Shown: piece after piece, positions 47,851 through 56,379 of the stretch
How the letters are laid out: each line of letters starts with the position of its first letter
Position numbering within the stretch: the first letter of the stretch is position 1
Source: Nitrincola tibetensis
GTDB taxonomy: Bacteria; Pseudomonadota; Gammaproteobacteria; Pseudomonadales; Balneatricaceae
Direction: 5' to 3'
Assembly (NCBI RefSeq): GCF_003284585.1
Contig: NZ_QKRX01000006.1
Location: 1 to 64,000 of the forward strand
DNA length: 64,000 nucleotides
The notes under the pieces: generated by a model
The model's database searches: none
Told to the model about the DNA's origin: nothing
Seen by the model: the letters and a program-made list of their open reading frames with translations, nothing else
Position numbers and translations under genes: made by a program

Positions 47851-48315
47851 ATGATGAACATCGTTCTCTTTGAACCTGAAATTCCACCCAATACTGGCAA
47901 TATTATCCGCTTATGTGCCAACACTGGCTGCCAACTGCATTTGATTCAACCACTTGGTTTCTCGATGGAAGAAAAATCCTTACGTCGAGCAGGTTTGGAC
48001 TATCATGAGTTTGCAAAGATCCAACTTTGGGATAGTTACGAGCATTTCATTCAAGGTGCTCAGCCCAAGCGCATCTTTGCTTTATCCACTAAAGGCACAC
48101 ACAATTATACCGAAACTCACTTTGAGCCAGATGATTTTTTTATTTTCGGTCCAGAAACGCGTGGACTACCGACGCAGATTTTAGATCAATTTTCGCACGA
48201 AAACCTTCTGCGTCTTCCAATGTTAGCGGGTAGCCGTAGTATGAACCTATCCAATTGTGTCGCAATTGTGGTATTCGAAGCTTGGAGACAGCTAGACTTT
48301 GTTGGCGGACGATAA
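47851..48315 (+). CDS. trmL: tRNA (cytidine/uridine-2'-O)-methyltransferase TrmL
   Basis: This 154-residue SPOUT methyltransferase modifies the wobble ribose of tRNA-Leu species. It has [22 protein letters not shown] at the N-terminus and the knotted SAM site FGPETRGLP plus [20 protein letters not shown]. Its tRNA-Leu substrates are encoded just downstream on the other strand, though TrmL targets the CAA and UAA isoacceptors, not the CAG encoded here. Start codon may be the first or second ATG. Confidence 0.95.
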   Translation: MMNIVLFEPEIPPNTGNIIRLCANTGCQLHLIQPLGFSMEEKSLRRAGLDYHEFAKIQLWDSYEHFIQGAQPKRIFALSTKGTHNYTETHFEPDDFFIFGPETRGLPTQILDQFSHENLLRLPMLAGSRSMNLSNCVAIVVFEAWRQLDFVGGR

Positions 48316-48364
48316 GGAAGATATTCGTGAAGTAATGAGAGGATTAGACTAGACGCCTTCAAAA

Positions 48365-48451
48365 TGGTGCAGATGGGGAGACTCGAACTCCCACGCCGGT
48401 GAAGGCACTAGCACCTGAAGCTAGCGTGTCTACCAATTCCACCACATCTGC
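48365..48451 (-). tRNA. tRNA-Leu (CAG), copy 2
   Basis: An 87-base class II tRNA has acceptor arms GCAGATG / CATCTGC, encoded CCA, a long variable arm and anticodon CAG in loop TTCAGGT (within CTAGC...GCTAG stem). It is downstream of its twin on the minus strand. The copies differ only at one base in the variable arm (CACCGG here, CATCGG in the other). Confidence 0.97.
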
Positions 48452-48494
48452 AAATATTTTGACTTTTGACCCGTGTTTGCACCCTTTGTGTTTC

Positions 48495-48581
48495 TGGTGC
48501 AGATGGGGAGACTCGAACTCCCACGCCGATGAAGGCACTAGCACCTGAAGCTAGCGTGTCTACCAATTCCACCACATCTGC
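48495..48581 (-). tRNA. tRNA-Leu (CAG), copy 1
   Basis: This 87-base twin of the copy 43 bases downstream is the promoter-proximal one. All arms, the CCA and anticodon CAG are intact. A 10-base leader GACTTTTGAC on the minus strand precedes it, and its exact complement GTCAAAAGTC lies in the spacer after it. Confidence 0.97.
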
Positions 48582-48597
48582 GTCAAAAGTCGGGCGA

Positions 48598-48626
48598 ATT
48601 ATATCCGCCCGACCCAGTCTTGGGAA
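48598..48626 (-). promoter_or_regulatory. Promoter of the tRNA-Leu pair
   Basis: On the minus strand TTCCCA (48626-48621) and a perfect TATAAT (48603-48598) are 17 bases apart, with GC-rich discriminator TCGCCCG. The start would fall at about 48591. The -10 lies in a CGGGCG / CGCCCG inverted repeat (48591-48596, 48606-48611), and a GTCTT-GGG-AAGAC palindrome (48617-48629) overlaps the -35. Confidence 0.7.
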
Positions 48627-48661
48627 GACCCGACTGGATAATATTTATGCGCTCAGTCTAC

Positions 48662-49693
48662 CTATCCGCGTGCTAAACACTCACTAAACTGTCCAGCAAG
48701 GTCTCTTAAATAATCAACATACGCCGTTGCCGAGGGTGTGATGTCTCTTGCTAAGGGGTCTAGAACACCATGACCAACATCGAGACCTCGAGTGATTGAC
48801 GTTACCACTGCGCTGGTAAACTGTGGCTCACTAAACACACAGACCACTTGACCGTCTTGAAGTTGATTACGAATAGCGGTCAAATGCCGAGCGCCTGGCT
48901 GACGAGCAGGATCAACCGTGAAATAGCCCAACTGGTTTAACTGATAGTGCTGCACAAAATGCCCATAGGCATCATGAAAGACATAAAACCCTTTATCTTT
49001 AACAGGTGCTAGCGTCGCGCTCAACTCTGCATCTAACTGGCGAACATCCGCAGAAAAGCGTTCTAGGTTCGCCTTTAAAGCCGCTTCGTGATCAGGCATG
49101 ATCGGCACGAGAGCATTGACCATCGTTTGTGCTATTTCGATTGCATTCACTGGATCTAACCAAATATGTGCATCGTGATCATGGTCGTGATCTTCTTCAT
49201 GCTTAGCATGATCGTGGTCATGGTCGTGATGCTCTTCATGCTTGGCATGATTGTGGTCATGGTCGTGATGCTCTTCGTGCTTAGCATGGTCGTGATCGTG
49301 GTCGTGATCCTCTTCATGCTTGGCATGATCGTGGTCGTGATGGTCTTCGTGCTTGGCATGATCATCATGCTCATCTGCATGATAAAGCTCGACAATCTGA
49401 GCCGATGTTCTTTCTAAGGGGCGTGTTAAGAATTGCTCCATGTCAGGCCCTATCCAAAAAAACACATCCGCTTGCGTCAAAACTTGCATATCGGATGGCT
49501 TCAACGAATAAGTATGAGGAGATGCGTTTGAAGGAATAAGCTGGACTGGCTCAACAATTCCATCGGTAACAGCCGTTGCTATTAAATGTATTGGCTTGAT
49601 GCTTGATACAATAGACTGAGCTGAAACAGATGCTGAAAAAAACAATGCGGCAGCTAAGGGTAAAATACGGACGCAGGGAAATAGTTTTGGCAT
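48662..49693 (-). CDS. znuA: Zinc ABC transporter periplasmic binding protein ZnuA
   Basis: This 343-residue cluster 9 (A-1) receptor has a signal peptide (about residues 1-24, ending FFSASVSAQS). Zinc ligands are expected in IPSNASPHTYSLKPSD, HIWLDPVNA and YVFHDAYGHF. Between them lies a very long His/Asp/Glu loop (about residues 108-173) made of 13-residue repeats of the HDHDHDHAKHEEH kind, the histidine-rich loop of ZnuA greatly extended. The ATG at 49693 is preferred to a TTG at 49711. It is divergent from zur with a Zur-type palindrome between. Confidence 0.95.
   Translation of the reverse strand: MPKLFPCVRILPLAAALFFSASVSAQSIVSSIKPIHLIATAVTDGIVEPVQLIPSNASPHTYSLKPSDMQVLTQADVFFWIGPDMEQFLTRPLERTSAQIVELYHADEHDDHAKHEDHHDHDHAKHEEDHDHDHDHAKHEEHHDHDHNHAKHEEHHDHDHDHAKHEEDHDHDHDAHIWLDPVNAIEIAQTMVNALVPIMPDHEAALKANLERFSADVRQLDAELSATLAPVKDKGFYVFHDAYGHFVQHYQLNQLGYFTVDPARQPGARHLTAIRNQLQDGQVVCVFSEPQFTSAVVTSITRGLDVGHGVLDPLARDITPSATAYVDYLRDLAGQFSECLARG
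49174..49370. repeat. 39-bp tandem repeats in znuA
   Basis: Five imperfect in-frame units encode the His-rich loop of ZnuA. The CTTAGCAT/CTTGGCAT marks fall at 49202, 49241, 49280, 49319 and 49352, giving periods of 39, 39, 39 and 33 bases. The last short unit shows loss of two codons. It is coding, not CRISPR. Confidence 0.85.
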
Positions 49694-49726
49694 GATAGTA
49701 TTTGATCCCAATTAAACTGTTTTGAA

Positions 49727-49739
49727 GTTATACTATAAC
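49727..49739. promoter_or_regulatory. Zur-box-like operator between znuA and zur
   Basis: GTTATA-C-TATAAC is a perfect 13-base palindrome in the 71-base divergent gap. Its TGTTATA-type half-sites match the known core of proteobacterial Zur boxes. It would repress both znuA and the zur-znuCB operon when zinc is sufficient. Confidence 0.8.
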
Positions 49740-49764
49740 ATTGTTAATCGGAACTTAGGTGACC

Positions 49765-50283
49765 ATGTCTAAAAAAAATCCGACATTTATTTGCCACCAT
49801 GATCATCAGCACTGCATTGACGATGCGCTGACATCGGCAAAACGAATTTGTAAAGACCAGCAACAACGTCTGACTCCCATCCGAGAACTGGTCTTACGTA
49901 TGATTTGGTCAAGCCATAAGCCACTAGGTGCCTATGATCTTTTACCTGCGCTGGCCAATGCTGGCTTTAATTCAGCCCCGCCAACTGTTTACCGCGCATT
50001 AGAGTTTTTACAAGAGCTTGGACTGGTTCACCGTTTAGCATCATTGAATGCGTTTATTGGCTGTACACATCCAGACAATGCACATTCTGGACATTTTTTT
50101 ATTTGCAAACAATGTAAACAAGCCCATGAGATCACTTCACCTGAATTAAGTTTAACTCTACAAAAACATGCTCAACAACTCGGGTTTTCAATTGAGCAAG
50201 AAACAGTTGAAGTAATGGGAACCTGTCCAGAGTGCCGATTAGCCAATCAAAAAAGTGAAGCGCATCATGCAAAACCATCCTGA
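49765..50283 (+). CDS. zur: Zinc uptake regulator Zur (Fur family)
   Basis: This 172-residue Fur-family repressor has a winged helix at about 30-95 ([32 protein letters not shown]). Metal sites follow: [21 protein letters not shown] and CPEC near the C-terminus, a structural zinc Cys4 arrangement. The N-terminus is itself His/Cys-rich (CHHDHQHC). The ATG at 49765 follows AGGTGA. It overlaps znuC, so the regulator is co-expressed with the transporter it controls. Confidence 0.94.
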   Translation: MSKKNPTFICHHDHQHCIDDALTSAKRICKDQQQRLTPIRELVLRMIWSSHKPLGAYDLLPALANAGFNSAPPTVYRALEFLQELGLVHRLASLNAFIGCTHPDNAHSGHFFICKQCKQAHEITSPELSLTLQKHAQQLGFSIEQETVEVMGTCPECRLANQKSEAHHAKPS

Positions 50284-51055
50284 TCTTGTTAAGCTTGAGC
50301 AGGTAAGTGTTCGCTTTGGACGCCAAGAGACACTTAAAAATATCTCCTTATCCTTGCACGATAACTGTATTACCACGCTCATTGGGCCTAACGGAGCGGG
50401 AAAAACAACTCTCGTTAGGGTCGTGCTCGGCCTCATTAAGCCTACATCTGGCAGTCTCTGGTGCACACCTGGATTGAAAGTGGGCTATATGCCGCAAAAG
50501 CTACAAATTGATAAAACAATGCCGCTGACCGTTAAACGTTTTTTAACACTCGGTGCTCAAAATGCATCGGCGGCTTTATTGGAAAAAACCCTAGATCAGG
50601 TCGGCGCACAGCATCTCTTGATGCACTCATTTCATGATCTATCCGGGGGCGAGACTCAACGAGTGATGCTAGCACGTGCATTATTACGTGATCCCAAATT
50701 ACTGGTATTGGATGAACCCGTGCAAGGAGTGGACGTGAATGGCCAAACCGAGCTTTATGCACTCATTACAGCCATCAGAGAACAACGTAAATGCGGTATC
50801 TTAATGATCTCACACGACTTGCATTTAGTTATGTCATCGACGGATCACGTCATCTGTTTAAATCAGCACGTATGCTGCTCGGGCCACCCTGCGCGAGTCA
50901 GCAATGACCCTTCATTTATTGAGCTATTTGGTCGCTCACAAGCCAATGCATTTGCTCTGTATAATCACCAGCATGATCATTGCCACGATACTCACGGTGA
51001 AGTGATTGTTGACCATCCCTCATTAGCCGAAAAAGAGGTGATAACGCGTGCCTGA
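50267..51055 (+). CDS. znuC: Zinc ABC transporter ATP-binding protein ZnuC
   Basis: This ATPase of the zinc importer has Walker [10 protein letters not shown], signature [15 protein letters not shown], Walker [13 protein letters not shown] and switch His in MISHDLHLV. The C-terminus carries a His-rich tail ([12 protein letters not shown]) typical of ZnuC. The start is given as ATG 50267 (262 residues) inside the end of zur; GTG 50255 is the alternative. It overlaps znuB by 8 bases. Confidence 0.93.
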   Translation: MQNHPDLVKLEQVSVRFGRQETLKNISLSLHDNCITTLIGPNGAGKTTLVRVVLGLIKPTSGSLWCTPGLKVGYMPQKLQIDKTMPLTVKRFLTLGAQNASAALLEKTLDQVGAQHLLMHSFHDLSGGETQRVMLARALLRDPKLLVLDEPVQGVDVNGQTELYALITAIREQRKCGILMISHDLHLVMSSTDHVICLNQHVCCSGHPARVSNDPSFIELFGRSQANAFALYNHQHDHCHDTHGEVIVDHPSLAEKEVITRA

Positions 51056-51842
51056 TTTCTTATTACTTGCCCTATTAGGTGGGCTTGGTGTCGCGGCGAT
51101 TACAGGCCCCTTAGGTGCGTTTGTCGTGTGGCGACGCATGGCCTATTTCGGTGATACCTTGGCGCACTCTGCATTGATGGGTGTCGCCTTAGGATTTCTG
51201 TTCAGCATCAATCTAAATCTAGCCGTTATGGTCTGCTGTGTGTTGCTATCTGTTCTGCTCGTGGCCTTACAAAAACAGCACTGGGTGGCAACAGACACCT
51301 TGCTTGGCATCATGGCACACAGCACTCTGTCGATAGGCTTAGTTGCCGTCTCTCTTCTTGATCATATCCGTATTGATTTAATGGAGTACTTATTTGGTGA
51401 TTTGTTAGCCATTGCACCTACGGATCTGCTCTGGGTTTATGGTGGAGGGAGTGTGGTCCTTATACTCTTATGGCGATTATGGAATCCATTATTGGCGATC
51501 ACGATCAATGAAGAGCTCGCCAGAGTCGAAGGCGTCCCAGTCACACGAGTTCGGCTTATGTTGATGTTAATGATCGCTATCGTGATTGCTGTCGCAATGA
51601 AACTGGTGGGTATTTTATTAATCACCTCTTTATTGATCATTCCCGCCGCAGCCGCTCGTAAGTTATCCACAACCCCCGAACAAATGGCCTGCATTGCCTC
51701 CCTTTTAGGAATGCTGTCGGTCACAGGTGGGATATGGGCTTCGTGGACATTTGATACCCCAGCTGGCCCTTCAGTTGTGGTCACATCCTTACTTGTCTTT
51801 TTAATTTTATACGCCTTACCTGCTCGCCGCTCGTATTCATGA
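51048..51842 (+). CDS. znuB: Zinc ABC transporter permease ZnuB
   Basis: This 264-residue permease of the ABC-3 family has about eight helices. [30 protein letters not shown] is the N-terminal signature and [12 protein letters not shown] and [13 protein letters not shown] are internal ones. The GTG start lies inside the znuC end. Its stop overlaps the MATE gene start in ATGA. Confidence 0.94.
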   Translation: MPDFLLLALLGGLGVAAITGPLGAFVVWRRMAYFGDTLAHSALMGVALGFLFSINLNLAVMVCCVLLSVLLVALQKQHWVATDTLLGIMAHSTLSIGLVAVSLLDHIRIDLMEYLFGDLLAIAPTDLLWVYGGGSVVLILLWRLWNPLLAITINEELARVEGVPVTRVRLMLMLMIAIVIAVAMKLVGILLITSLLIIPAAAARKLSTTPEQMACIASLLGMLSVTGGIWASWTFDTPAGPSVVVTSLLVFLILYALPARRSYS

Positions 51843-53179
51843 AAACGCCGTACCCTTATTGGCCAGACAAAGTGCTAAACATACAAGTTTGGCAACTTGC
51901 CTGGCCAATGATGTTGTCAAATATGACCGTTCCTTTACTCGGGTTAGCAGACACCGCCATTCTTGGACACCTACCAGACCCTCGCTACTTAGCCGCTATT
52001 GCCGTTGCTGGAGTCTTGTTTTCGACCCTTTTTTGGGCCTTCGGTTTTTTGCGTATGGGCACCACAGGCTTAGTTGCACAGGCCGTTGGTCGTGACGATG
52101 GCTCATCAAACCGTACGCTATTGGCTCAATCGCTCACCTTGGCCTTAGCCATTGCGGGCGCAATTCTGCTTCTGCAATCCCCATTGATCCAGCTTGCCTT
52201 GACACTTGCCGCCGCCAGCCCCGATGTGACAGACGAAGCTTGGGCCTATGCCAATATTCGTATTTGGGGAGCGCCTGCTGTCTTGTGCAATTATGTTTTA
52301 TTAGGCTGGTTTGTTGGCAATCAAAACACACGAATTCCGTTACTTTTGTTAACACTGACCAACCTCATTAATATTTTATTAAACCTCCTCTTTGTCTTAG
52401 GCTTTTCAATGAGGGCAGAGGGCGTGGCACTCGGTACCATCATTGCCGAATATTTTAGCTTGCTGCTTGGCTTGTTTTTCTGCCGTCGGCATCTGCGCTT
52501 AATGCCTGGCCATTTTATCCTAGCAAAACTTCGTCACTTAGCGGAATACACGCAATTACTTAAGATTAACCGCTATTTATTTATTCGGACGCTGAGTCTG
52601 TTACTGTGTTTTGCATTTTTTACCGCTCAGGGCTCTCGGCAAGGTGCAGATGTACTCGCCGCTAATGCCGTCTTACTTACCTTTCTCATGCTGATTTCAA
52701 ATGCATTAGACGGATTTGCGCATGCGACTGAAGCCCTTTCTGGGCGTATTTTAGGTGAGCGAAATAAAGTCCGATTTTTCCAATTGGTTACAGCAACTGC
52801 GTTGTGGTCATTGGTGAGTGCGCTACTGCTGACGCTGACGTTTAGCATTTTCGGCACCCCAATTATTCATTTACTGACCAATATTACGAGCGTGCGTGAG
52901 CTTGCCAGCCTGTATCTGCCTTGGCTGATCATCTTACCACTGGTAGGTGTTTGGGGGTTTTTACTGGATGGGATTTTTATTGGTACATCTCAAGCCAAAG
53001 CCATGCAAAACACCATGCTGGTCTCTGTGTTCTTTGTATTTTTTCCCGTTTGGTGGCTAACCCAAAGCTATGGCAATCATGGCTTATGGTCAGCGTTCGT
53101 AAGTCTATTTATCGCTCGAGCCCTAACTGGACTTTGGGTCTACCGCCAATTATGCCGAAACAATCGCTGGGGGTTTTAA
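51839..53179 (+). CDS. MATE-family efflux transporter (DinF-like)
   Basis: This 446-residue protein has about twelve helices in two homologous halves. The N-terminal half carries AWPMMLSNMTVPLLGLADTAILGHL, the DinF-type MATE signature, and the second half has LANAVLLTFLMLISNALDGFAHATEAL (here AANAVLL). MATE pumps export cationic or toxic compounds with sodium or proton entry. The ATGA overlap with znuB places it in the zur-znuCB transcript, so it is probably raised under zinc limitation. The substrate is unknown. Confidence 0.9.
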   Translation: MKTPYPYWPDKVLNIQVWQLAWPMMLSNMTVPLLGLADTAILGHLPDPRYLAAIAVAGVLFSTLFWAFGFLRMGTTGLVAQAVGRDDGSSNRTLLAQSLTLALAIAGAILLLQSPLIQLALTLAAASPDVTDEAWAYANIRIWGAPAVLCNYVLLGWFVGNQNTRIPLLLLTLTNLINILLNLLFVLGFSMRAEGVALGTIIAEYFSLLLGLFFCRRHLRLMPGHFILAKLRHLAEYTQLLKINRYLFIRTLSLLLCFAFFTAQGSRQGADVLAANAVLLTFLMLISNALDGFAHATEALSGRILGERNKVRFFQLVTATALWSLVSALLLTLTFSIFGTPIIHLLTNITSVRELASLYLPWLIILPLVGVWGFLLDGIFIGTSQAKAMQNTMLVSVFFVFFPVWWLTQSYGNHGLWSAFVSLFIARALTGLWVYRQLCRNNRWGF

Positions 53180-53264
53180 GGAAGGCAGATGGATGGAAAG
53201 GCTCAAAAAAGGGAGTGAAATCTACATCACCCCCAACAAAACTTAGGCCTCTTTCAAAAAATCG

Positions 53265-53558
53265 TTAATGGCGATTATTACCCTCATCAGCCGCCTTTTT
53301 CGGTTTTGTAAAGAACTTAATCGGCTGAGCCTTTACTTCCGGCTCTGGCGCTATGCTCGCTTGCGTTTTTTTGTCACCATTCACTCGAGTGTTCAGCTCA
53401 GAGGGTTCAGGACGCCCATCCAAGCGAAGCGAATCTGAAAAGCCACACTCTATGCACTCTCGATGCTCGCGTTCTTCATCTCGGTACATCCGAACACAAT
53501 CCATTTTCCCACAACGCGGGCACACAGCTCCTGCAATAAATCGCTTTACCTGACTCAT
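53265..53558 (-). CDS. YheV-like putative zinc-ribbon protein
   Basis: This 97-residue protein begins VKRFIAGAVCPRCGKMD with a second knuckle CIECGF about 18 residues on, the DUF2387/YheV pattern. The Lys/Pro-rich C-terminal third (about residues 60-97) is longer than in E. coli YheV. It lies 5 bases after prlC, the common position for this family. The function is unknown. Confidence 0.85.
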   Translation of the reverse strand: MSQVKRFIAGAVCPRCGKMDCVRMYRDEEREHRECIECGFSDSLRLDGRPEPSELNTRVNGDKKTQASIAPEPEVKAQPIKFFTKPKKAADEGNNRH

Positions 53559-53563
53559 GTAAG

Positions 53564-55600
53564 TTACCTTGTAATACCGTTATGGCGAAGGAGGGCATCG
53601 ACACTTGGCTCCCGTCCTCTAAACGCGACGAATAGATTCATCGGTTCGTCAGAGCCGCCTTTCTCCAATACCTGTGTTCTAAAATCAGATCCCGCCTGAC
53701 TGCTGAAAATACCTTCTTCTTCAAAGCGAGAAAAGGCGTCGGCAGATAAAACTTCAGCCCATTTATAACTGTAATAGCCTGCGGCATAGCCGCCCGAGAA
53801 AATGTGGCCAAAACTGTGTTGAAAGCGATTCTCAGCCGGTGGCAACAAAACAGACACCTGTGCTCGAACCTCATCCAACAGAGTTTGTACCTCTGTAGTA
53901 CCTGGTTGATATTCATAGTGTAAGCGGAAATCAAATAATGAGAACTCTAATTGACGTACCATCATCATACCCGCCTGAAAATGCTTAGCCGCTAACATTT
54001 TGTCTAACAACTCTTGCGGTAATGCATCTCCCGTTTCGTAATGCCCTGACATCAACGCTAACCCTTCAGGCTCCCAACACCAATTTTCCATAAATTGACT
54101 GGGTAGCTCGACAGCATCCCATGCCACACCATGAATACCACTAATATCAGAGTATTCCATTTTTGTGAGCATATGATGCAATCCATGACCGAACTCATGA
54201 AAGAGGGTGGTCACTTCATCATGTGTCAGCAGCGCAGGTTTATCGCCTACAGGCGGTGTAAAATTACAGACAAGATACGCAACCGGGAGCTGTATCGAAC
54301 CATCTGAACGACGACGGCGACCCCGGCAATCCCCCATCCAAGCACCTCCACGTTTATTAGCTCGTGCAAAAGGATCAAGATAACAGTAAGCAATGACCTC
54401 GCCCTGACGTGACACTTCAAAAAAACGAACATCCTTATGCCAAACCTCTGAGTTGGGTTGTTCCGTTAGCGTCACGCCAAATAAACGATGCACTATATCA
54501 AACAGTCCAGATAGAACCTTTGGTAAAGGGAAGTAAGGTTTCAGCATTTGCTGAGACACCTGATAACGCTGCTGCTTAAGTTTCTCGGCATAAAAGCTGA
54601 TATCCCAAGGCATGAGCTCCGTGCAACCATCGAGTTCCTGTGCAAAGGCTTTTAACTCGGCTAAGTCTTGCTCCGCCACAGGTTTGCTTCGAGTAGCGAG
54701 ATCTTCTAAAAACTGGATGACTTGCGCGGGAGAGTCCGCCATTTTGGTGGCTAAGGAGTAATCAGCATACGAGGCAAAGCCTAATAAAGAGGCGAGCTCA
54801 TGACGAAGTGTCAGAATGTCATTAATAATCGCGGTATTATCCCACTGGCCCGCTTTAGGCCCTTGATCCGAAGCACGGGTCGAATAGGCGCGATAGAGGA
54901 TTTCACGCAATTTCGCATCTTCAGCATAGGTCATCACCGCATAATATGCAGGGAAATCTAGGGTGATCACATAGCCTTGTAAATCTCGACTGCTCGCTGC
55001 CGATTTTGCTGCCGCAATCGCATCGTCTGGTAACCCAGCTAAGGACTCTATGTCGTCTGTGGCATAATACCAGCCTTGTGTCGCATCAAGCACATTCTCA
55101 GAGAACTTGTTGGTCAGCTCAGACAGGCGCTTTTGAATCTCAGCGTAACGCGCTTTGTCATCTCCCTCTAATGCAATGCCTGACAACTTGAAATCGCGGA
55201 GCGCATTATCAATAACACGTTTTTGAACGACATCGAGTGTTTGATAAACCTCACTTTCGGCTAAGCGTGCGTAGGCATTGAATAATGCCTTGTTTTGCCC
55301 CATTTCAGTCCAGTATTCAGAAAGCTTAGGTAAGCAGCGATTGTAGACTTCTCTTAACTCTTCAGAATTCATCACGCTATTTAAATGAGATGCAACCGAC
55401 CAAGCATTCGATAGACGGTCTCCAGCTTCATCCAACGCCATCACCAATGATTGCCAATCATGCGCTTGTGTCATCGCCGTAATATCTTCGATCAACGACC
55501 TGTTCTCGGCCAAAAAATGATCAACCGCTGGCTCAATATGTGACGCTTGAATGCTAGAGAAAGGCGGCAACTGATGCTGCTCTAATAACGGATTACTCAT
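53564..55600 (-). CDS. prlC: Oligopeptidase A
   Basis: This cytosolic M3-family zinc metallopeptidase degrades short peptides, including cleaved signal peptides. The 678-residue product (E. coli has 680) begins SNPLLEQHQLPPFSSI. The zinc site is HEFGHGLHHML, with the downstream Glu in ELPSQFMENW. SGGYAAGYYSYKWAEVLSADAF is the conserved C-terminal block. ATG 55600 is chosen; the longer frame to 55660 overlaps the divergent gene. Confidence 0.96.
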   Translation of the reverse strand: MSNPLLEQHQLPPFSSIQASHIEPAVDHFLAENRSLIEDITAMTQAHDWQSLVMALDEAGDRLSNAWSVASHLNSVMNSEELREVYNRCLPKLSEYWTEMGQNKALFNAYARLAESEVYQTLDVVQKRVIDNALRDFKLSGIALEGDDKARYAEIQKRLSELTNKFSENVLDATQGWYYATDDIESLAGLPDDAIAAAKSAASSRDLQGYVITLDFPAYYAVMTYAEDAKLREILYRAYSTRASDQGPKAGQWDNTAIINDILTLRHELASLLGFASYADYSLATKMADSPAQVIQFLEDLATRSKPVAEQDLAELKAFAQELDGCTELMPWDISFYAEKLKQQRYQVSQQMLKPYFPLPKVLSGLFDIVHRLFGVTLTEQPNSEVWHKDVRFFEVSRQGEVIAYCYLDPFARANKRGGAWMGDCRGRRRRSDGSIQLPVAYLVCNFTPPVGDKPALLTHDEVTTLFHEFGHGLHHMLTKMEYSDISGIHGVAWDAVELPSQFMENWCWEPEGLALMSGHYETGDALPQELLDKMLAAKHFQAGMMMVRQLEFSLFDFRLHYEYQPGTTEVQTLLDEVRAQVSVLLPPAENRFQHSFGHIFSGGYAAGYYSYKWAEVLSADAFSRFEEEGIFSSQAGSDFRTQVLEKGGSDEPMNLFVAFRGREPSVDALLRHNGITR

Positions 55601-55704
55601 AACTCTGGATACTCCAATTCGATGATCGCAAGAAGTGCGCATACACGATTTACTATACAATGAGGCAGGCTTTCTCGCTTTTCAACTCATTAAGGGTTTT
55701 TATT

Positions 55705-56247
55705 ATGTCTATACGTACCTATCAGGGTATTACGCCCAAGATTGGAAAAAAAGTATTTATTGACGCAACGGCCGTGATCATTGGTGACGTATCGATTGGC
55801 GATGACTCATCGATTTGGCCATTAGTGGTTATTCGCGGAGATATGCATCATATAAAAATTGGCGCAAAAACCAGTATTCAAGATGGGTCTGTATTGCATA
55901 TCACGCATGCTGGGCCTTTCAATCCCGACGGTTATCCATTAATTATCGGAGATGAAGTGACCGTCGGGCATCAAGCCATGCTTCATGGCTGCACCCTTGG
56001 CAATCGTATCTTGGTTGGCATGGGCAGTATGATCATGGACGGCGCGGTTGTAGAGGATGAGGTGGTGATCGGAGCGGGCAGTCTAGTACCTCCTGGTAAA
56101 CGCCTCGAATCCGGTTATTTATACGTGGGTCGTCCTGTGAAGCAAATCCGAGCACTCAGCGATCAAGAAAAGGCCTTTTTTTCCTACGGCGCCCAGAATT
56201 ATTCGCGTCTAAAAGATACCTATCTAGACGAACAGGAGCCTCGTTGA
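55705..56247 (+). CDS. Gamma-class carbonic anhydrase family protein (YrdA-like)
   Basis: This 180-residue left-handed beta-helix protein is built from hexapeptide repeats (VIIGDVSIGDDSSIWPLVVIRGDM, then VTVGHQAMLHGCTLGNRILVGMG). The three metal-binding histidines correspond to HITHAG, GHQAMLHG. YrdA-type proteins bind zinc, but carbonic anhydrase activity is often undetected. The ATG at 55705 follows AAGGG. It is divergent from prlC. Just after its stop begins a degenerate copy of the lrgB 3' end. Confidence 0.9.
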   Translation: MSIRTYQGITPKIGKKVFIDATAVIIGDVSIGDDSSIWPLVVIRGDMHHIKIGAKTSIQDGSVLHITHAGPFNPDGYPLIIGDEVTVGHQAMLHGCTLGNRILVGMGSMIMDGAVVEDEVVIGAGSLVPPGKRLESGYLYVGRPVKQIRALSDQEKAFFSYGAQNYSRLKDTYLDEQEPR

Positions 56248-56258
56248 TCTGGTGCTGG

Positions 56259-56350
56259 TTAAAACACTAAACGCCATGCAATCGGTAAGAAAGGCGGCGT
56301 AAACACCGCCGTCAGCTCCATCCCTGAGGATGAAAACGCACTGACGGCAG
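56259..56350 (-). pseudogene. Remnant of an lrgB 3' end
   Basis: The segment aligns without gaps to the end of the intact lrgB gene. Positions 56257-56340 match 58676-58759 at about 74 of 84 bases, and weaker similarity runs on into the bases beyond the stop (from 56247 and 58666). In the lrgB frame it still reads FSS, then GMELTAVFT and FLPIAWRLVF with the same TAA stop. Upstream it soon meets a TAG and similarity ends. It is too short to be functional. Confidence 0.8.
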
Positions 56351-56379
56351 ACTACTCAGAAACGTGCTTGAATATTAAA

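Noticed and set aside
48359-48544. 61-codon minus-strand open frame
   Set aside because: It runs through both tRNA-Leu genes and is an artefact of the duplicated tRNA sequence.
49174-49370. Possible CRISPR array
   Set aside because: Units are 39 bases, contiguous, without spacers, and in frame within znuA.
49156-49417. Two methionine/isoleucine/threonine-rich frames opposite and within znuA
   Set aside because: They are low-complexity shadows of the His-rich tandem repeat in the real znuA frame.
53180-53264. Terminator between the MATE gene and the YheV-like gene
   Set aside because: I found no stem longer than 5 bp in this convergent gap.
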